The position numbers and the translations under genes are program-made. The notes under the pieces were generated by a model that had not been told where the DNA came from, did not search any database, and saw only the letters and a program-made list of their open reading frames with translations. Shown one piece after another: positions 37,282 through 52,204 of a stretch of DNA of 64,000 nucleotides. How positions within the stretch are numbered: position 1 is the first letter of the stretch; each line of letters opens with the position of its first letter. Source of the DNA: Anaspis maculata (lineage: Eukaryota; Arthropoda; Insecta; Coleoptera; Scraptiidae). Location of the stretch: the NCBI GenBank assembly GCA_949128115.1, contig CASBRS010000008.1:24600-88599 (forward strand), written 5' to 3'.

Positions 37282-37972
37282 TTTATTCATCAAACTCGAG
37301 CTCTGCAACAAACAGAATCCAACATTGAAATCCACATCTCGTCATCATATGCCAGGAATTATGCGACGTACTCCACACATCCCATCATAATGTACGTCAA
37401 ACATGCAACATGATCTTATTTCGTCTCTCAAAATCTCGACCCCCTTCCCAGCATCTGTCGAAGTTCGGTTAGTGCCAGCCTCCACTAGACGTATTTTGAT
37501 GCTCACGAATAGATGGATGCAGCCACTGAACAGTTGGTACCACGAGAAGGTATTCGACATACGACTCCGCCATTGCATCAGAAAGGAAAGGGTGTCAAGC
37601 AACGTCCGAATTGACACTCAATCCCCAATGATGAATTGCGGCGCCGCTCCGGGGTGATGCTATTCCCCTTCACCGACCGTCATCAAAACACCAAGATCAT
37701 GCATCAATCTAATAACCGTCACCACTCACTCCCCTCCACCGACGGTCTCCTCTCCTCCAAACCAATTCAATATATCTAGCATCAGTCGAAGTTCGGTTAG
37801 TGCCAGCCTCCATTCTTCTAGATGGGTGCAGCCACTGAACAGTTGGTACCACGAGTAGGTATTCGACATACGACTCCGCCATTGCATTAGAAAGGAGAGA
37901 TCCCAAAAAATGCAATGCGGCGCCGCTCCGGGGTGATGCTATTTCCCTTCACCAACCGCCGCCTCCAACCGC

Positions 37973-38182
37973 CACAAACACGCCACAAACACGCCACAAA
38001 CACGCCACAAACACGCCACAAACACGCCACAAACACGCCACAAACACGCCACAAACGCGCCACCAACGCGCCACACCAAACGCTCCACACCAAACGCTCC
38101 ACACCAAACGCTCCTTCAACGCACCACCAACCGCACCACCAACGCACCACCAACGCACCACAAGATCATACACCACAAGATC
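37973..38182. repeat. 11-bp minisatellite, Y4
   Basis: Seven CACAAACACGC units. Confidence 0.9.
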
Positions 38183-38943
38183 ATGGATCAAGTGAATAAT
38201 GTCGTCGTAACAGTCTGAGCAGCTTGGTAACTGACTTGCTGTTTTTCGACGCGTAAGTTCGTATCAAAACGAAAATTGACCGCATTGGATTGCCTGGGCA
38301 GTCACGCGGACTTGTATGTTGCAATTCGATGCTAGTGAGCCATCCCAATGAATGAACCCAAGCAACGAAATAACAATCACACATGGTTGATTGCCTTAGA
38401 ACCGCAAAGCATGCTGAATTCGCGATCTCGCTGTTTCAGTTCCGACGTTTGAAAATCACGAGCAGCGCTGAAACGATATGCAGGTAGCGTCAGAACTCCC
38501 CCATAAACAACACTTTCGTGCTGCAGAAACGATCGGATCGAAGGCGATGGCTCTATGCGGCAGAAAAACCGGACAGGGACTCATCATATCGACCAAAGTT
38601 TCCGTGGAGGATCGACGCACACGCTGCTTCGCTCGCGGTACACCCGATAAAATTCGCACGTCAAAAAAGCGGAGAGGTATCGCCGGATATGGGCACATGC
38701 ACCGTGTTCCTCCAACAAACGTAAGTTCAAGATATTGGAACACATTCGGCACACACACTCCAAACCGACCGACACACCACTCCATATAGATGCATGAAAC
38801 ATGCTCGGCGGAGCGCAGCAGGTACTTCGTCGATGCGCGAGATCCCGGCCAGCTCGTGCGGGCGACCGGTCCAGATAGACGGGGGCGACCTTCGACGGAC
38901 GCATCGGTTACCGGAACATACACTGCTGGACTGTTCATGTTAA

Positions 38944-39069
38944 CAGACGTCCGAATGAGGTGATCGGACGTCCGATTGAGGTAATCAGACGTCCGAATGA
39001 GGTGATCGGACGTCCGATTGAGGTAATCAGACGTCCGAATGAGGTGATCGGACGTCCGATTGAGGTAAT
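38944..39069. repeat. 42-bp repeat, Y4
   Basis: Three units. Confidence 0.9.
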
Positions 39070-41235
39070 CAGACGTACGTGCCTATCCATATAAACAGAC
39101 GTTCGTCCAATAGAGGAGGACAGACGTTCGGTTCGATAGAGGAAGACAGTCGTTTGGATCTATGGAGGAGATCAGACGTTCGGTCCGATAGAGGAGAACA
39201 GCCGTCCGGATCTATAGCGGAGGACAGACGTTTCAACGTCTCCGTTGAAATTGGACGTTCCGACCGTCCAATCGAGTGGGACGCTTCCAGGATGAGACGT
39301 TAACAAGCCAGGCTCACAACACAATTCGAAATAACACGAAAACGTTCGACAGATCGCCAGCGGACGGGACAGGGATGTTATACGCATTCGAGAGTGTGGA
39401 GAAACGTGAACGGCAACGCGATATCCTGCGCCTTCCTCGCGTAAGACCTGATGCCGGCAAAATCACGACCCATGTCGAGGGAGTGCAGCACAAGGTTTGG
39501 ATGCTGACCATAGCCAATCCTGCCAATCAAGCGAGTCACTTGCAGAGAACGTGTTCCCATTCAAGACTCACGATATAAATTGGAATGACACGGTGACGTT
39601 CGACAAGCGAAGGCGGCCAGGACTGATATATCATGCGTGATCGAGAGCGTGGAGCAACACCAACGGCGGATCCGATGTTTTGCATATAGAAATTTTCATT
39701 CCTGATATCGACCAAACAGAGAGGTGCGTGCCTGTTCATGTCGACAGACGTCAGTTCAATCGAGGAGAACAGACGTTCTGTTCGAAGGAGGAAAACAGTC
39801 GTCCGGATCTATAGAGGAAGACAGACGTTTCAACGTTTCCGTTGGAATCGGACGTTCCGATTCGGACATTCCTCCGACCGTCCAATCGAATGGGACCCTT
39901 TCAGGATAACACGTTCACAAGCCAAACTCACAACACAACTCGAAATGACACGAAAACGTTCGACAGATCGACAGCGGACGGGACAGGGATGCTATGGGCA
40001 TTCGAGAGTGTGGAGCAACGTGAACGGCAACGCGGTGTCTTGCGCCTTCCTCGCATGAGACCTGATGTCAGCAGAACCGAGACTAATATCGAAGAAATGC
40101 GACAAAGTTTCGGATACTCACCGACCTTGTCAATCAAGCGAGTCACTTGCAGAGGACGTGTTCCCATTCGGAACTCACGACACAACACTAAATGACACAT
40201 CAAAGACGATCAACTAATGTGAGGGTGGTTAGGACAGATACATCATCCGTATTCAAGAGTGTGAAGCAGCACCAAGGGCGGATCGATGCTCCGTATGCTT
40301 CCAACTGCATGCCTGATATCGGCGAATCCAAGGCGCACGTGCCCATTCACATGTCGACATGGAGGTCTCATGGTCTCATGGAGGAGAACAGACGTTCGGT
40401 TCGATAGAGGAAGACAGTCGTTCGGATCTATGGAGGAGATCAGACGTCCGGTTCGATAGAGGAAAACAGTCGTTCGGATCCATAGAGAAAAACAGAAGTT
40501 TCAACGTCTCCGTTGGGATCAGACGTTTGGTCTCGGACATCAATCCAGCCGTCCAATCGAACGGGATACTTGCGGGAAACATGTTCGCAAGCGAAACTCA
40601 AAACACAATCTGAAATGACACGGAAACATTTGGCAAGCTGACAGCGGACGGTACAGGAATACTACACATATTCAAGAGTGTAGAGCAACGTGAACGGCAA
40701 CGCGATGTTTTGCGCCTTCCCCGCATAGGACCTGATGTCAGCGAAACCAAGACTCGTATCGAAGAAATGCAACAAGTTTCGGATACTCACCGACCTTGAC
40801 AATCAAGCAAGTCACATGCGGATGACGTGTATCCATTCGGAACTCACGACATAACTTGGAATGACACAAAGACGATCAACAGGTGAGGGTGGTCAGGACA
40901 AATATATCATCCGTGATCAAGAGCGTGAAGCAACATCAACGGCGGATCAATGCTCCGTATACTCCCAACTACATGCCTGATATCGGCCACACAAAGACCG
41001 GTGTCAAAGAGGTGGAACAAAATTCGGACTCTACCTGGCCTGACGGCCTCACGCCGGGATGCGGCGGGATCATATCCCCAATCATCGCTCGAGCGACACT
41101 TTTAACGATTTCCGAACCAAACAAACGCCACGACGAAGTGAGCGCACCCCGGCGTGGACAAGCCTTGTCCTGCCCGACCGACGCCGGGATACGGCGGGAT
41201 CCCAACTCCAAGTTTACCTTGCAAGCCACTGTAAA

Positions 41236-41692
41236 CCTGACCTGACCTGACCTGACCTGACCTGACCTGACCTGACCTGACCTGACCTGACCTGACCTGA
41301 CCTGACCTGACCTGACCTGACCTGACCTGACCTGACCTGACCTGACCTGACCTGACCTGACCTGACCTGACCTGACCTGACCTGACCTGACCTGACCTGA
41401 CCTGACCTGACCTGACCTGACCTGACCTGACCTGACCTGACCTGACCTGACCTGACCTGACCTGACCTGACCTGACCTGACCTGACCTGACCTGACCTGA
41501 CCTGACCTGACCTGACCTGACCTGACCTGACCTGACCTGACCTGACCTGACCTGACCTGACCTGACCTGACCTGACCTGACCTGACCTGACCTGACCTGA
41601 CCTGACCTGACCTGACCTGACCTGACCTGACCTGACCTGACCTGACCTGACCTGACCTGACCTGACCTGACCTGACCTGACCTGACCTGACC
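41236..41692 (-). repeat. Telomeric (TCAGG)n array 6
   Basis: 457 bp, identical in length to array 2. Confidence 0.95.
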
Positions 41693-42288
41693 GAAACAGC
41701 TAACCTGACTTGACCGGGACACCTAACCTGACCTGACCGGGACACCTGACACAACCTGGTCGGGACACCTGACCTGACTAAGACGCCCGACCTGACCTGA
41801 CCGGGACACCAAATCTGACCCGACCGGGACACCTGACCTGACCGGGACACCTCATCCGACCTGACCGCGACACCTGACCTGACCTGATTGGGACACCTGA
41901 CCTGACCAGGACAGCTGACCTGACCCGACCGGGACACCTAACCTGACTGGGACATCATGTCTGATCCAGACACCTGACCTGACCGGAACAGCTTATCTGA
42001 CTGATGCATCATACTTGACCAAGTCACCTGACCTAAGCGGAACATCATTCCTGATAGGGACTCCTGACCTGACCAGGACATCATACTTGAACAAAACTCC
42101 TGACCTGATCGGAACAGCATACTTGGCCGGGAAATCCGAGCTGACCGGGACATCATTCCCGAACGCGACAGCTGACCCGACTGATGCATCATACTCGACC
42201 GTGACTCTCAACCTGACTATGACACATCGTATTTGTCCGGCACAGACATTCCGACCGAAACACCATACTTGACCGGGACATCCGACCC
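41693..42288 (-). repeat. Variant telomeric repeat tract, Y type
   Basis: Equivalent to 12001-12596. Confidence 0.8.
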
Positions 42289-43040
42289 AACGTGTACTTG
42301 ATTTTTTGTTGTACAGCTCGAACCCAGACATCTGACATGTGTATGTCACCTAGACATCTATTTTGTACTGGACTTCCGATCGAGGCAGTATGACGGACTC
42401 TAATGATATCCGATCTTGTTCGAGCTTCCAACCTCCCACACCGCAGGGGAGACAGAATATGTTACAAGGATGAACCTTGATACAAAACGTCTTGGAAATC
42501 AGACGTCAGACTCCTCCGGACGCGCAAAAAAAATAACGCGCAACATCCGACACGTCCGGATGTCGCGGGTCTCTCGTCGATCCATACCGCGAGTTCCGAA
42601 GGGCGGCCACGGTTATCGGACGTCAAGACTTGTTCAAGCGCATGGAAAAACGCGCAACATCCGACACGTCCGGATGTCGCGCGTTTCTCACCATCATACC
42701 ATTTTGCAAAGGTCGGATATTGTAATCAGACGCCAGACAGCATTGTGAGGCAAAAAGAAACGCTCGACATCCCGATCCATTGGATGACGAGCGTCTCAAC
42801 ACTTTTGTCGTTCATAAAAGAAATAACTACAACGTTAGAACAAGTGAATAATTTTTTTTCATTTATCGACAACATTATGAACTCTCACAAATTATCGAAC
42901 AAACTAGACTATCTCAAACGTTACAAAACTGTTGAAGAAAACAAATAAATCAACTCAACCTATGACTAGACTTTAGAATACTGGTGATACTATACGCATA
43001 ACTGAACTTACAAAAATCCAAACAAACAAACGCTTGTAGC

Positions 43041-46000
43041 TCACACACCGAAGAATAACTTCAAAGCCAGATTATCCTCCGGAGTATCTGTATATCTTGC
43101 TATGGCGTTCGACTGCACCATCCTGATGAACTTCTTGCGAAGTGCTTGTGCTGTTAGTTGCTCTGCTTCGGAGAATAAGGGATTCGCCAAAAGTGGACGC
43201 CAAGCGACATCTCCTGTCAACTTGTTTCTTTTGTTCTGTAGATTATCAAGTGCGAAGCGGCACATGACTCTGCAATGTTCATCCGTATAATCAAACACCA
43301 CACGTTGCGCCGAGTCGATTTCAGGAGTCATCTTCGCGACGGTTTTTGTTGTGTGTTTCACGTGTGTGTACGTGTTTGTTGCATCGTCCACCTTGTAAGC
43401 CGAACACGGTGCCATACGCGGTCTCTTCGGCGTTTCCTCGACAGACTCATCCGGTTTCCTTTTATGGAGCGCGACCGAACCAGGAACTTGAATCTGTAAC
43501 AATGAATTGATCGTTGAGAAAACACTTGATCGGTCTGGACGCGACATATTTCTCACTTTTCTTCCAACATCAGCTGGCAAGCTTTTCTGTCTGACGTTCT
43601 TCATGGGAGTAACTATGCCTTTGAAGGGTGAAACATGTTCGGCAGCATCCGATGTCTCCACAGCTCTTTCGTCTTCATCGTCTTCGTCGATAACAATGGT
43701 GGTGTTTGGCTCGTTATCGGCAGCCACTTCAGCTGTAGCGGACTCCGTCAATGTCGACCGATCGACATCAGGCTCTACTCTCTGAAAATGACGGAAATTC
43801 ATTACCCTTCTGATGTTCATCAAAGATCAAGATCTTGCTCACCTTCTCGACCAACAACTTCCACGCCGACGAGGGTTTCCTTTCCACTGCTGCTTTTGTT
43901 ATATCGTCCACTCTGGACAATATCGACTGCAAGTCGGTCAAAGTGAAAAGTTTCTCTTCAGGCAACACCACCGGTTCTGTTGGTTCACAATCGTCCGTCT
44001 GCACTCCGACCGGGACTGCTACACTGCCTGTGCACGACACCTTCATCCATCTGTGATCGTGCTCTTTTCCTTTCCTCACACCGGTGCCAAATACCAGAGA
44101 GGCGGGGAACACGTTGACGTGTGACTTGACAAAATACTCCAGCGCCGCCTTGAACCTGTAGTCCTTTCTATCGTGGGCGTTTGTCTTCGAGCTCAAGACT
44201 AGCTCTCCAAACACTGTTTTCGGCTTGAGAATCGCCCGCACCACTTCTTTGGTGGTTGTGCACCCGCCCTCGTGATATCTTGCGGCGCCGTCTTCGGCTG
44301 TACGTCTGATCACTTCCCTGATGCTCTTCGAGTCCAAAAGCTTGTGACAATTGGTTGATGGATCTACTTTACATTTGACGCCATAATTCTCACGGGCAAA
44401 GACTCCCAGCGTGTACATCAGTCTGTAAACCCGGTTGATCTGCTCATTCAAGATGGTTTCATCGATTCCATCGAGATCGTTTCTGAACGATTCTTCTTCT
44501 TTTGCGCTCCGGAAGAACTCCTCTGCACTGCACGGACGCGTACTGGTCAATATATATTGTACGTACTTCTTGAAATAGGGACATCTCTTGACAAAATCTC
44601 TTTGGCCTATATTTGCAAGCAAATAATGAGAGAAGCTGACATCTTCCTGTGGATCCGACGCGGGCCGCATACAGACAAGACCGTTGTAGTCCACCGACGT
44701 CTTTTCAGTCTGCCCTTGCAACATGGCCTTGAACGTTTTGTAGCATAGGCCTTCGGTGTTGCCAAAAACGAAATATTTCACACGAGTTTCTGCAAAGTGC
44801 GTCAGCAGCAACAGTGACGGATCAACGGGCATTTTAATTCCGTCGTTCAGTACGATTCCTTTGAGCGTTCGCAGATCTGACATAGCCAAACTTTCCACGT
44901 GATCCGGCCACCACTGGCCACTCGAAATTGTTATGGTCCCCTCGTTCATCAACATATTCATCAGAGGTATCAGGAAGTCGTCGTTCATTGCTGTTAAACA
45001 AGGGTGACGGATACCCAAATGGTCCTCTATTTCATCTGGGAAAAGTTCCTCGTAGGCTGTCACTGTGTTCACAAATTCGAATCGCAGTCTATTGCCCGAC
45101 TTGACGTACTGGATGTACGATTCATATCCGGACAGCATATTTGCCAGCGTTGGTTGCAGATTCTTCAAACATTCGTATGATTTTGACGCATTGCATCGTC
45201 CCAGAGCCAAAAGGGCGGCGCAAGATATCCTTCTTTTGAAGTTACGGATGATGTGCACTGCTGGGTCGTAACCTTGTACGTACGTCACTGCGCCGGGATA
45301 ATAAAGGCCAACTCCTTTGTCGAATCCGCATTCGGCCGCAAATCCGCCATGTTCGTAAACGTTGAAGATACGGTACCTTTTCAATCGTGCGCCGCCCGTC
45401 ATCAAAATTTCTTTGATTTTCTCAAAGTTGAAGAGAATGGCCTGGTCTTTTTCACTCGGAACGAATACCAATCCGTAGTGGATCTGAATCAGTGATATAC
45501 TGGGCGAATGTTCCTCTTTGATTGCGGACTTGATCATGATCTCAGCTGCTGTTGGTTCTGCCACCAGGCCATGCACGCACTTGTAGAACAGTATTTGATG
45601 ACGATGTTGCAAAACGCCTTTGTCGAACATATCCGTCAACATGCGGTCCACACTTTCTGCAAACTGCTCAAAATCTTCGTCATAAATCCTGACACCCGTG
45701 GTGTCTGTCTTTGTTGTCATCAGCAAGTTCTGGGCACTACCAGCGCCATGCAGGAACGTTTTCGTATTCCTATTGGCATTCAACTCTCTCAATGCCGGAA
45801 ACACGACGTGCTCAATAAAAAACGCCTTCCCACTGAAAATGTAACTTTTAGTCGACCACAAAAGCACGCTCATGATCCATTTACCATTTGCTCCATGAGG
45901 TGTCATTCGTACGATTGATTCGAGAATGATTATCGTCATCGTCATCGTCATCTTCGCTTTCGTCCATATCGGTTCCATCACGGCCTGTCGCCACAAACGG

Positions 46001-46362
46001 CGGAAACAGCATGAGCACGTAAATTTTCTCATCGCCGACGCCACAGAGTGCAAACTCTCTCGCTTCCTTCCTATTCGTCCGCGGTAACTCCAAATCCGTT
46101 CGCCACAATTCACTCAGCAGCTTCACGTTTTTCACAGGTAGAACCGTTTGTTTGTTTATGTAAACAGTGGTAGAAGCGCCAATCGAAAAAGCACTCAATG
46201 ATCTGCAAATATTCAGTGGTGTAGTCAACGTAACATATAATGCATTGTCGGATGCGCTCACTTGCCAACAATGGTGAAACTGTCAATGTCCCTGGTCACC
46301 GTGGAAAAGTCGTTCATCTCGGCTTTCCTGAACACAGCTCGCTCCTGCTCCTCTTCACCCAT
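43041..46362 (-). CDS. Y-module gene, copy 5
   Basis: Exons 46262-46362, 45885-46202, 43843-45832 and 43041-43781. Protein identical to copies 1-3; splice sites unchanged. Confidence 0.78.
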
Positions 46363-47053
46363 TTTATTCATCAAACTCGAGCTCTGCAACAAACAGAATC
46401 CAACATTGAAATCCACATCTCGTCATCATATGCCAGGAATTATGCGACGTACTCCACACATCCCATCATAATGTACGTCAAACATGCAACATGATCTTAT
46501 TTCGTCTCTCAAAATCTCGACCCCCTTCCCAGCATCTGTCGAAGTTCGGTTAGTGCCAGCCTCCACTAGACGTATTTTGATGCTCACGAATAGATGGATG
46601 CAGCCACTGAACAGTTGGTACCACGAGAAGGTATTCGACATACGACTCCGCCATTGCATCAGAAAGGAAAGGGTGTCAAGCAACGTCCGAATTGACACTC
46701 AATCCCCAATGATGAATTGCGGCGCCGCTCCGGGGTGATGCTATTCCCCTTCACCGACCGTCATCAAAACACCAAGATCATGCATCAATCTAATAACCGT
46801 CACCACTCACTCCCCTCCACCGACGGTCTCCTCTCCTCCAAACCAATTCAATATATCTAGCATCAGTCGAAGTTCGGTTAGTGCCAGCCTCCATTCTTCT
46901 AGATGGGTGCAGCCACTGAACAGTTGGTACCACGAGTAGGTATTCGACATACGACTCCGCCATTGCATTAGAAAGGAGAGATCCCAAAAAATGCAATGCG
47001 GCGCCGCTCCGGGGTGATGCTATTTCCCTTCACCAACCGCCGCCTCCAACCGC

Positions 47054-47263
47054 CACAAACACGCCACAAACACGCCACAAACACGCCACAAACACGCCAC
47101 AAACACGCCACAAACACGCCACAAACACGCCACAAACGCGCCACCAACGCGCCACACCAAACGCTCCACACCAAACGCTCCACACCAAACGCTCCTTCAA
47201 CGCACCACCAACCGCACCACCAACGCACCACCAACGCACCACAAGATCATACACCACAAGATC
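47054..47263. repeat. 11-bp minisatellite, Y5
   Basis: Seven CACAAACACGC units. Confidence 0.9.
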
Positions 47264-48024
47264 ATGGATCAAGTGAATAATGTCGTCGTAACAGTCTGAG
47301 CAGCTTGGTAACTGACTTGCTGTTTTTCGACGCGTAAGTTCGTATCAAAACGAAAATTGACCGCATTGGATTGCCTGGGCAGTCACGCGGACTTGTATGT
47401 TGCAATTCGATGCTAGTGAGCCATCCCAATGAATGAACCCAAGCAACGAAATAACAATCACACATGGTTGATTGCCTTAGAACCGCAAAGCATGCTGAAT
47501 TCGCGATCTCGCTGTTTCAGTTCCGACGTTTGAAAATCACGAGCAGCGCTGAAACGATATGCAGGTAGCGTCAGAACTCCCCCATAAACAACACTTTCGT
47601 GCTGCAGAAACGATCGGATCGAAGGCGATGGCTCTATGCGGCAGAAAAACCGGACAGGGACTCATCATATCGACCAAAGTTTCCGTGGAGGATCGACGCA
47701 CACGCTGCTTCGCTCGCGGTACACCCGATAAAATTCGCACGTCAAAAAAGCGGAGAGGTATCGCCGGATATGGGCACATGCACCGTGTTCCTCCAACAAA
47801 CGTAAGTTCAAGATATTGGAACACATTCGGCACACACACTCCAAACTGACCGACACACCACTCCATATAGATGCATGAAACATGCTCGGCGGAGCGCAGC
47901 AGGTACTTCGTCGATGCGCGAGATCCCGGCCAGCTCGTGCGGGCGACCGGTCCAGATAGACGGGGGCGACCTTCGACGGACGCATCGGTTACCGGAACAT
48001 ACACTGCTGGACTGTTCATGTTAA

Positions 48025-48150
48025 CAGACGTCCGAATGAGGTGATCGGACGTCCGATTGAGGTAATCAGACGTCCGAATGAGGTGATCGGACGTCCGATT
48101 GAGGTAATCAGACGTCCGAATGAGGTGATCGGACGTCCGATTGAGGTAAT
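48025..48150. repeat. 42-bp repeat, Y5
   Basis: Three units. Confidence 0.9.
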
Positions 48151-50316
48151 CAGACGTACGTGCCTATCCATATAAACAGACGTTCGTCCAATAGAGGAGG
48201 ACAGACGTTCGGTTCGATAGAGGAAGACAGTCGTTTGGATCTATGGAGGAGATCAGACGTTCGGTCCGATAGAGGAGAACAGCCGTCCGGATCTATAGCG
48301 GAGGACAGACGTTTCAACGTCTCCGTTGAAATTGGACGTTCCGACCGTCCAATCGAGTGGGACGCTTCCAGGATGAGACGTTAACAAGCCAGGCTCACAA
48401 CACAATTCGAAATAACACGAAAACGTTCGACAGATCGCCAGCGGACGGGACAGGGATGTTATACGCATTCGAGAGTGTGGAGAAACGTGAACGGCAACGC
48501 GATATCCTGCGCCTTCCTCGCGTAAGACCTGATGCCGGCAAAATCACGACCCATGTCGAGGGAGTGCAGCACAAGGTTTGGATGCTGACCATAGCCAATC
48601 CTGCCAATCAAGCGAGTCACTTGCAGAGAACGTGTTCCCATTCAAGACTCACGATATAAATTGGAATGACACGGTGACGTTCGACAAGCGAAGGCGGCCA
48701 GGACTGATATATCATGCGTGATCGAGAGCGTGGAGCAACACCAACGGCGGATCCGATGTTTTGCATATAGAAATTTTCATTCCTGATATCGACCAAACAG
48801 AGAGGTGCGTGCCTGTTCATGTCGACAGACGTCAGTTCAATCGAGGAGAACAGACGTTCTGTTCGAAGGAGGAAAACAGTCGTCCGGATCTATAGAGGAA
48901 GACAGACGTTTCAACGTTTCCGTTGGAATCGGACGTTCCGATTCGGACATTCCTCCGACCGTCCAATCGAATGGGACCCTTTCAGGATAACACGTTCACA
49001 AGCCAAACTCACAACACAACTCGAAATGACACGAAAACGTTCGACAGATCGACAGCGGACGGGACAGGGATGCTATGGGCATTCGAGAGTGTGGAGCAAC
49101 GTGAACGGCAACGCGGTGTCTTGCGCCTTCCTCGCATGAGACCTGATGTCAGCAGAACCGAGACTAATATCGAAGAAATGCGACAAAGTTTCGGATACTC
49201 ACCGACCTTGTCAATCAAGCGAGTCACTTGCAGAGGACGTGTTCCCATTCGGAACTCACGACACAACACTAAATGACACATCAAAGACGATCAACTAATG
49301 TGAGGGTGGTTAGGACAGATACATCATCCGTATTCAAGAGTGTGAAGCAGCACCAAGGGCGGATCGATGCTCCGTATGCTTCCAACTGCATGCCTGATAT
49401 CGGCGAATCCAAGGCGCACGTGCCCATTCACATGTCGACATGGAGGTCTCATGGTCTCATGGAGGAGAACAGACGTTCGGTTCGATAGAGGAAGACAGTC
49501 GTTCGGATCTATGGAGGAGATCAGACGTCCGGTTCGATAGAGGAAAACAGTCGTTCGGATCCATAGAGAAAAACAGAAGTTTCAACGTCTCCGTTGGGAT
49601 CAGACGTTTGGTCTCGGACATCAATCCAGCCGTCCAATCGAACGGGATACTTGCGGGAAACATGTTCGCAAGCTAAACTCAAAACACAATCTGAAATGAC
49701 ACGGAAACATTTGGCAAGCTGACAGCGGACGGTACAGGAATACTACACATATTCAAGAGTGTAGAGCAACGTGAACGGCAACGCGATGTTTTGCGCCTTC
49801 CCCGCATAGGACCTGATGTCAGCGAAACCAAGACTCGTATCGAAGAAATGCAACAAGTTTCGGATACTCACCGACCTTGACAATCAAGCAAGTCACATGC
49901 GGATGACGTGTATCCATTCGGAACTCACGACATAACTTGGAATGACACAAAGACGATCAACAGGTGAGGGTGGTCAGGACAAATATATCATCCGTGATCA
50001 AGAGCGTGAAGCAACATCAACGGCGGATCAATGCTCCGTATACTCCCAACTACATGCCTGATATCGGCCACACAAAGACCGGTGTCAAAGAGGTGGAACA
50101 AAATTCGGACTCTACCTGGCCTGACGGCCTCACGCCGGGATGCGGCGGGATCATATCCCCAATCATCGCTCGAGCGACACTTTTAACGATTTCCGAACCA
50201 AACAAACGCCACGACGAAGTGAGCGCACCCCGGCGTGGACAAGCCTTGTCCTGCCCGACCGACGCCGGGATACGGCGGGATCCCAACTCCAAGTTTACCT
50301 TGCAAGCCACTGTAAA

Positions 50317-50819
50317 CCTGACCTGACCTGACCTGACCTGACCTGACCTGACCTGACCTGACCTGACCTGACCTGACCTGACCTGACCTGACCTGACCTG
50401 ACCTGACCTGACCTGACCTGACCTGACCTGACCTGACCTGACCTGACCTGACCTGACCTGACCTGACCTGACCTGACCTGACCTGACCTGACCTGACCTG
50501 ACCTGACCTGACCTGACCTGACCTGACCTGACCTGACCTGACCTGACCTGACCTGACCTGACCTGACCTGACCTGACCTGACCTGACCTGACCTGACCTG
50601 ACCTGACCTGACCTGACCTGACCTGACCTGACCTGACCTGACCTGACCTGACCTGACCTGACCTGACCTGACCTGACCTGACCTGACCTGACCTGACCTG
50701 ACCTGACCTGACCTGACCTGACCTGACCTGACCTGACCTGACCTGACCTGACCTGACCTGACCTGACCTGACCTGACCTGACCTGACCTGACCTGACCTG
50801 ACCTGACCTGACCTGACCT
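50317..50819 (-). repeat. Telomeric (TCAGG)n array 7
   Basis: 503 bp, identical in length and right-edge structure to array 3. Confidence 0.95.
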
Positions 50820-51452
50820 AACCTGACTTGACCGGGACACCTAACCTGACCTGACCGGGACACCTGACACAACCTGGTCGGGACACCTGACCTGACTAAG
50901 ACGCCTGACCTGACCTGACCGGGACACCTCACCTGACGCGGCCGGGACACCCGACCTGACCTGACCGGGACACCAAATCTGACCCGACCGGGACACCTGA
51001 CCTGACCGGGACACCTCATCCGACCTGACCGCGACACCTGACCTGACCTGATTGGGACACCTGACCTGACCAGGACAGCTGACCTGACCCGACCGGGACA
51101 CCTAACCTGACTGGGACATCATGTCTGATCCAGACACCTGACCTGACCGGAACAGCTTATCTGACTGATGCATCATACTTGACCAAGTCACCTGACCTAA
51201 GCGGAACATCATTCCTGATAGGGACTCCTGACCTGACCAGGACATCATACTTGAACAAAACTCCTGACCTGATCGGAACAGCATACTTGGCCGGGAAATC
51301 CGAGCTGACCGGGACATCATTCCCGAACGCGACAGCTGACCCGACTGATGCATCATACTCGACCGTGACTCTCAACCTGACTATGACACATCGTATTTGT
51401 CCGGCACAGACATTCCGACCGAAACACCATACTTGACCGGGACATCCGACCC
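50820..51452 (-). repeat. Variant telomeric repeat tract, Y type, longer form
   Basis: Carries the same extra segment as 21128-21760. Confidence 0.8.
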
Positions 51453-52204
51453 AACGTGTACTTGATTTTTTGTTGTACAGCTCGAACCCAGACATCTGAC
51501 ATGTGTATGTCACCTAGACATCTATTTTGTACTGGACTTCCGATCGAGGCAGTATGACGGACTCTAATGATATCCGATCTTGTTCGAGCTTCCAACCTCC
51601 CACACCGCAGGGGAGACAGAATATGTTACAAGGATGAACCTTGATACAAAACGTCTTGGAAATCAGACGTCAGACTCCTCCGGACGCGCAAAAAAAATAA
51701 CGCGCAACATCCGACACGTCCGGATGTCGCGGGTCTCTCGTCGATCCATACCGCGAGTTCCGAAGGGCGGCCACGGTTATCGGACGTCAAGACTTGTTCA
51801 AGCGCATGGAAAAACGCGCAACATCCGACACGTCCGGATGTCGCGCGTTTCTCACCATCATACCATTTTGCAAAGGTCGGATATTGTAATCAGACGCCAG
51901 ACAGCATTGTGAGGCAAAAAGAAACGCTCGACATCCCGATCCATTGGATGACGAGCGTCTCAACACTTTTGTCGTTCATAAAAGAAATAACTACAACGTT
52001 AGAACAAGTGAATAATTTTTTTTCATTTATCGACAACATTATGAACTCTCACAAATTATCGAACAAACTAGACTATCTCAAACGTTACAAAACTGTTGAA
52101 GAAAACAAATAAATCAACTCAACCTATGACTAGACTTTAGAATACTGGTGATACTATACGCATAACTGAACTTACAAAAATCCAAACAAACAAACGCTTG
52201 TAGC

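Larger units (their letters stand above)
33223..41235. repeat. Y module, copy 4
   Basis: As copy 1 but 15 bp shorter, the loss being inside the gene. The ~640-bp repeats lie at 39070-41235. Confidence 0.85.
42289..50316. repeat. Y module, copy 5
   Basis: Partner of copy 2: carries the same private substitutions (47847 and near 49674). The ~640-bp repeats lie at 48151-50316. Confidence 0.85.
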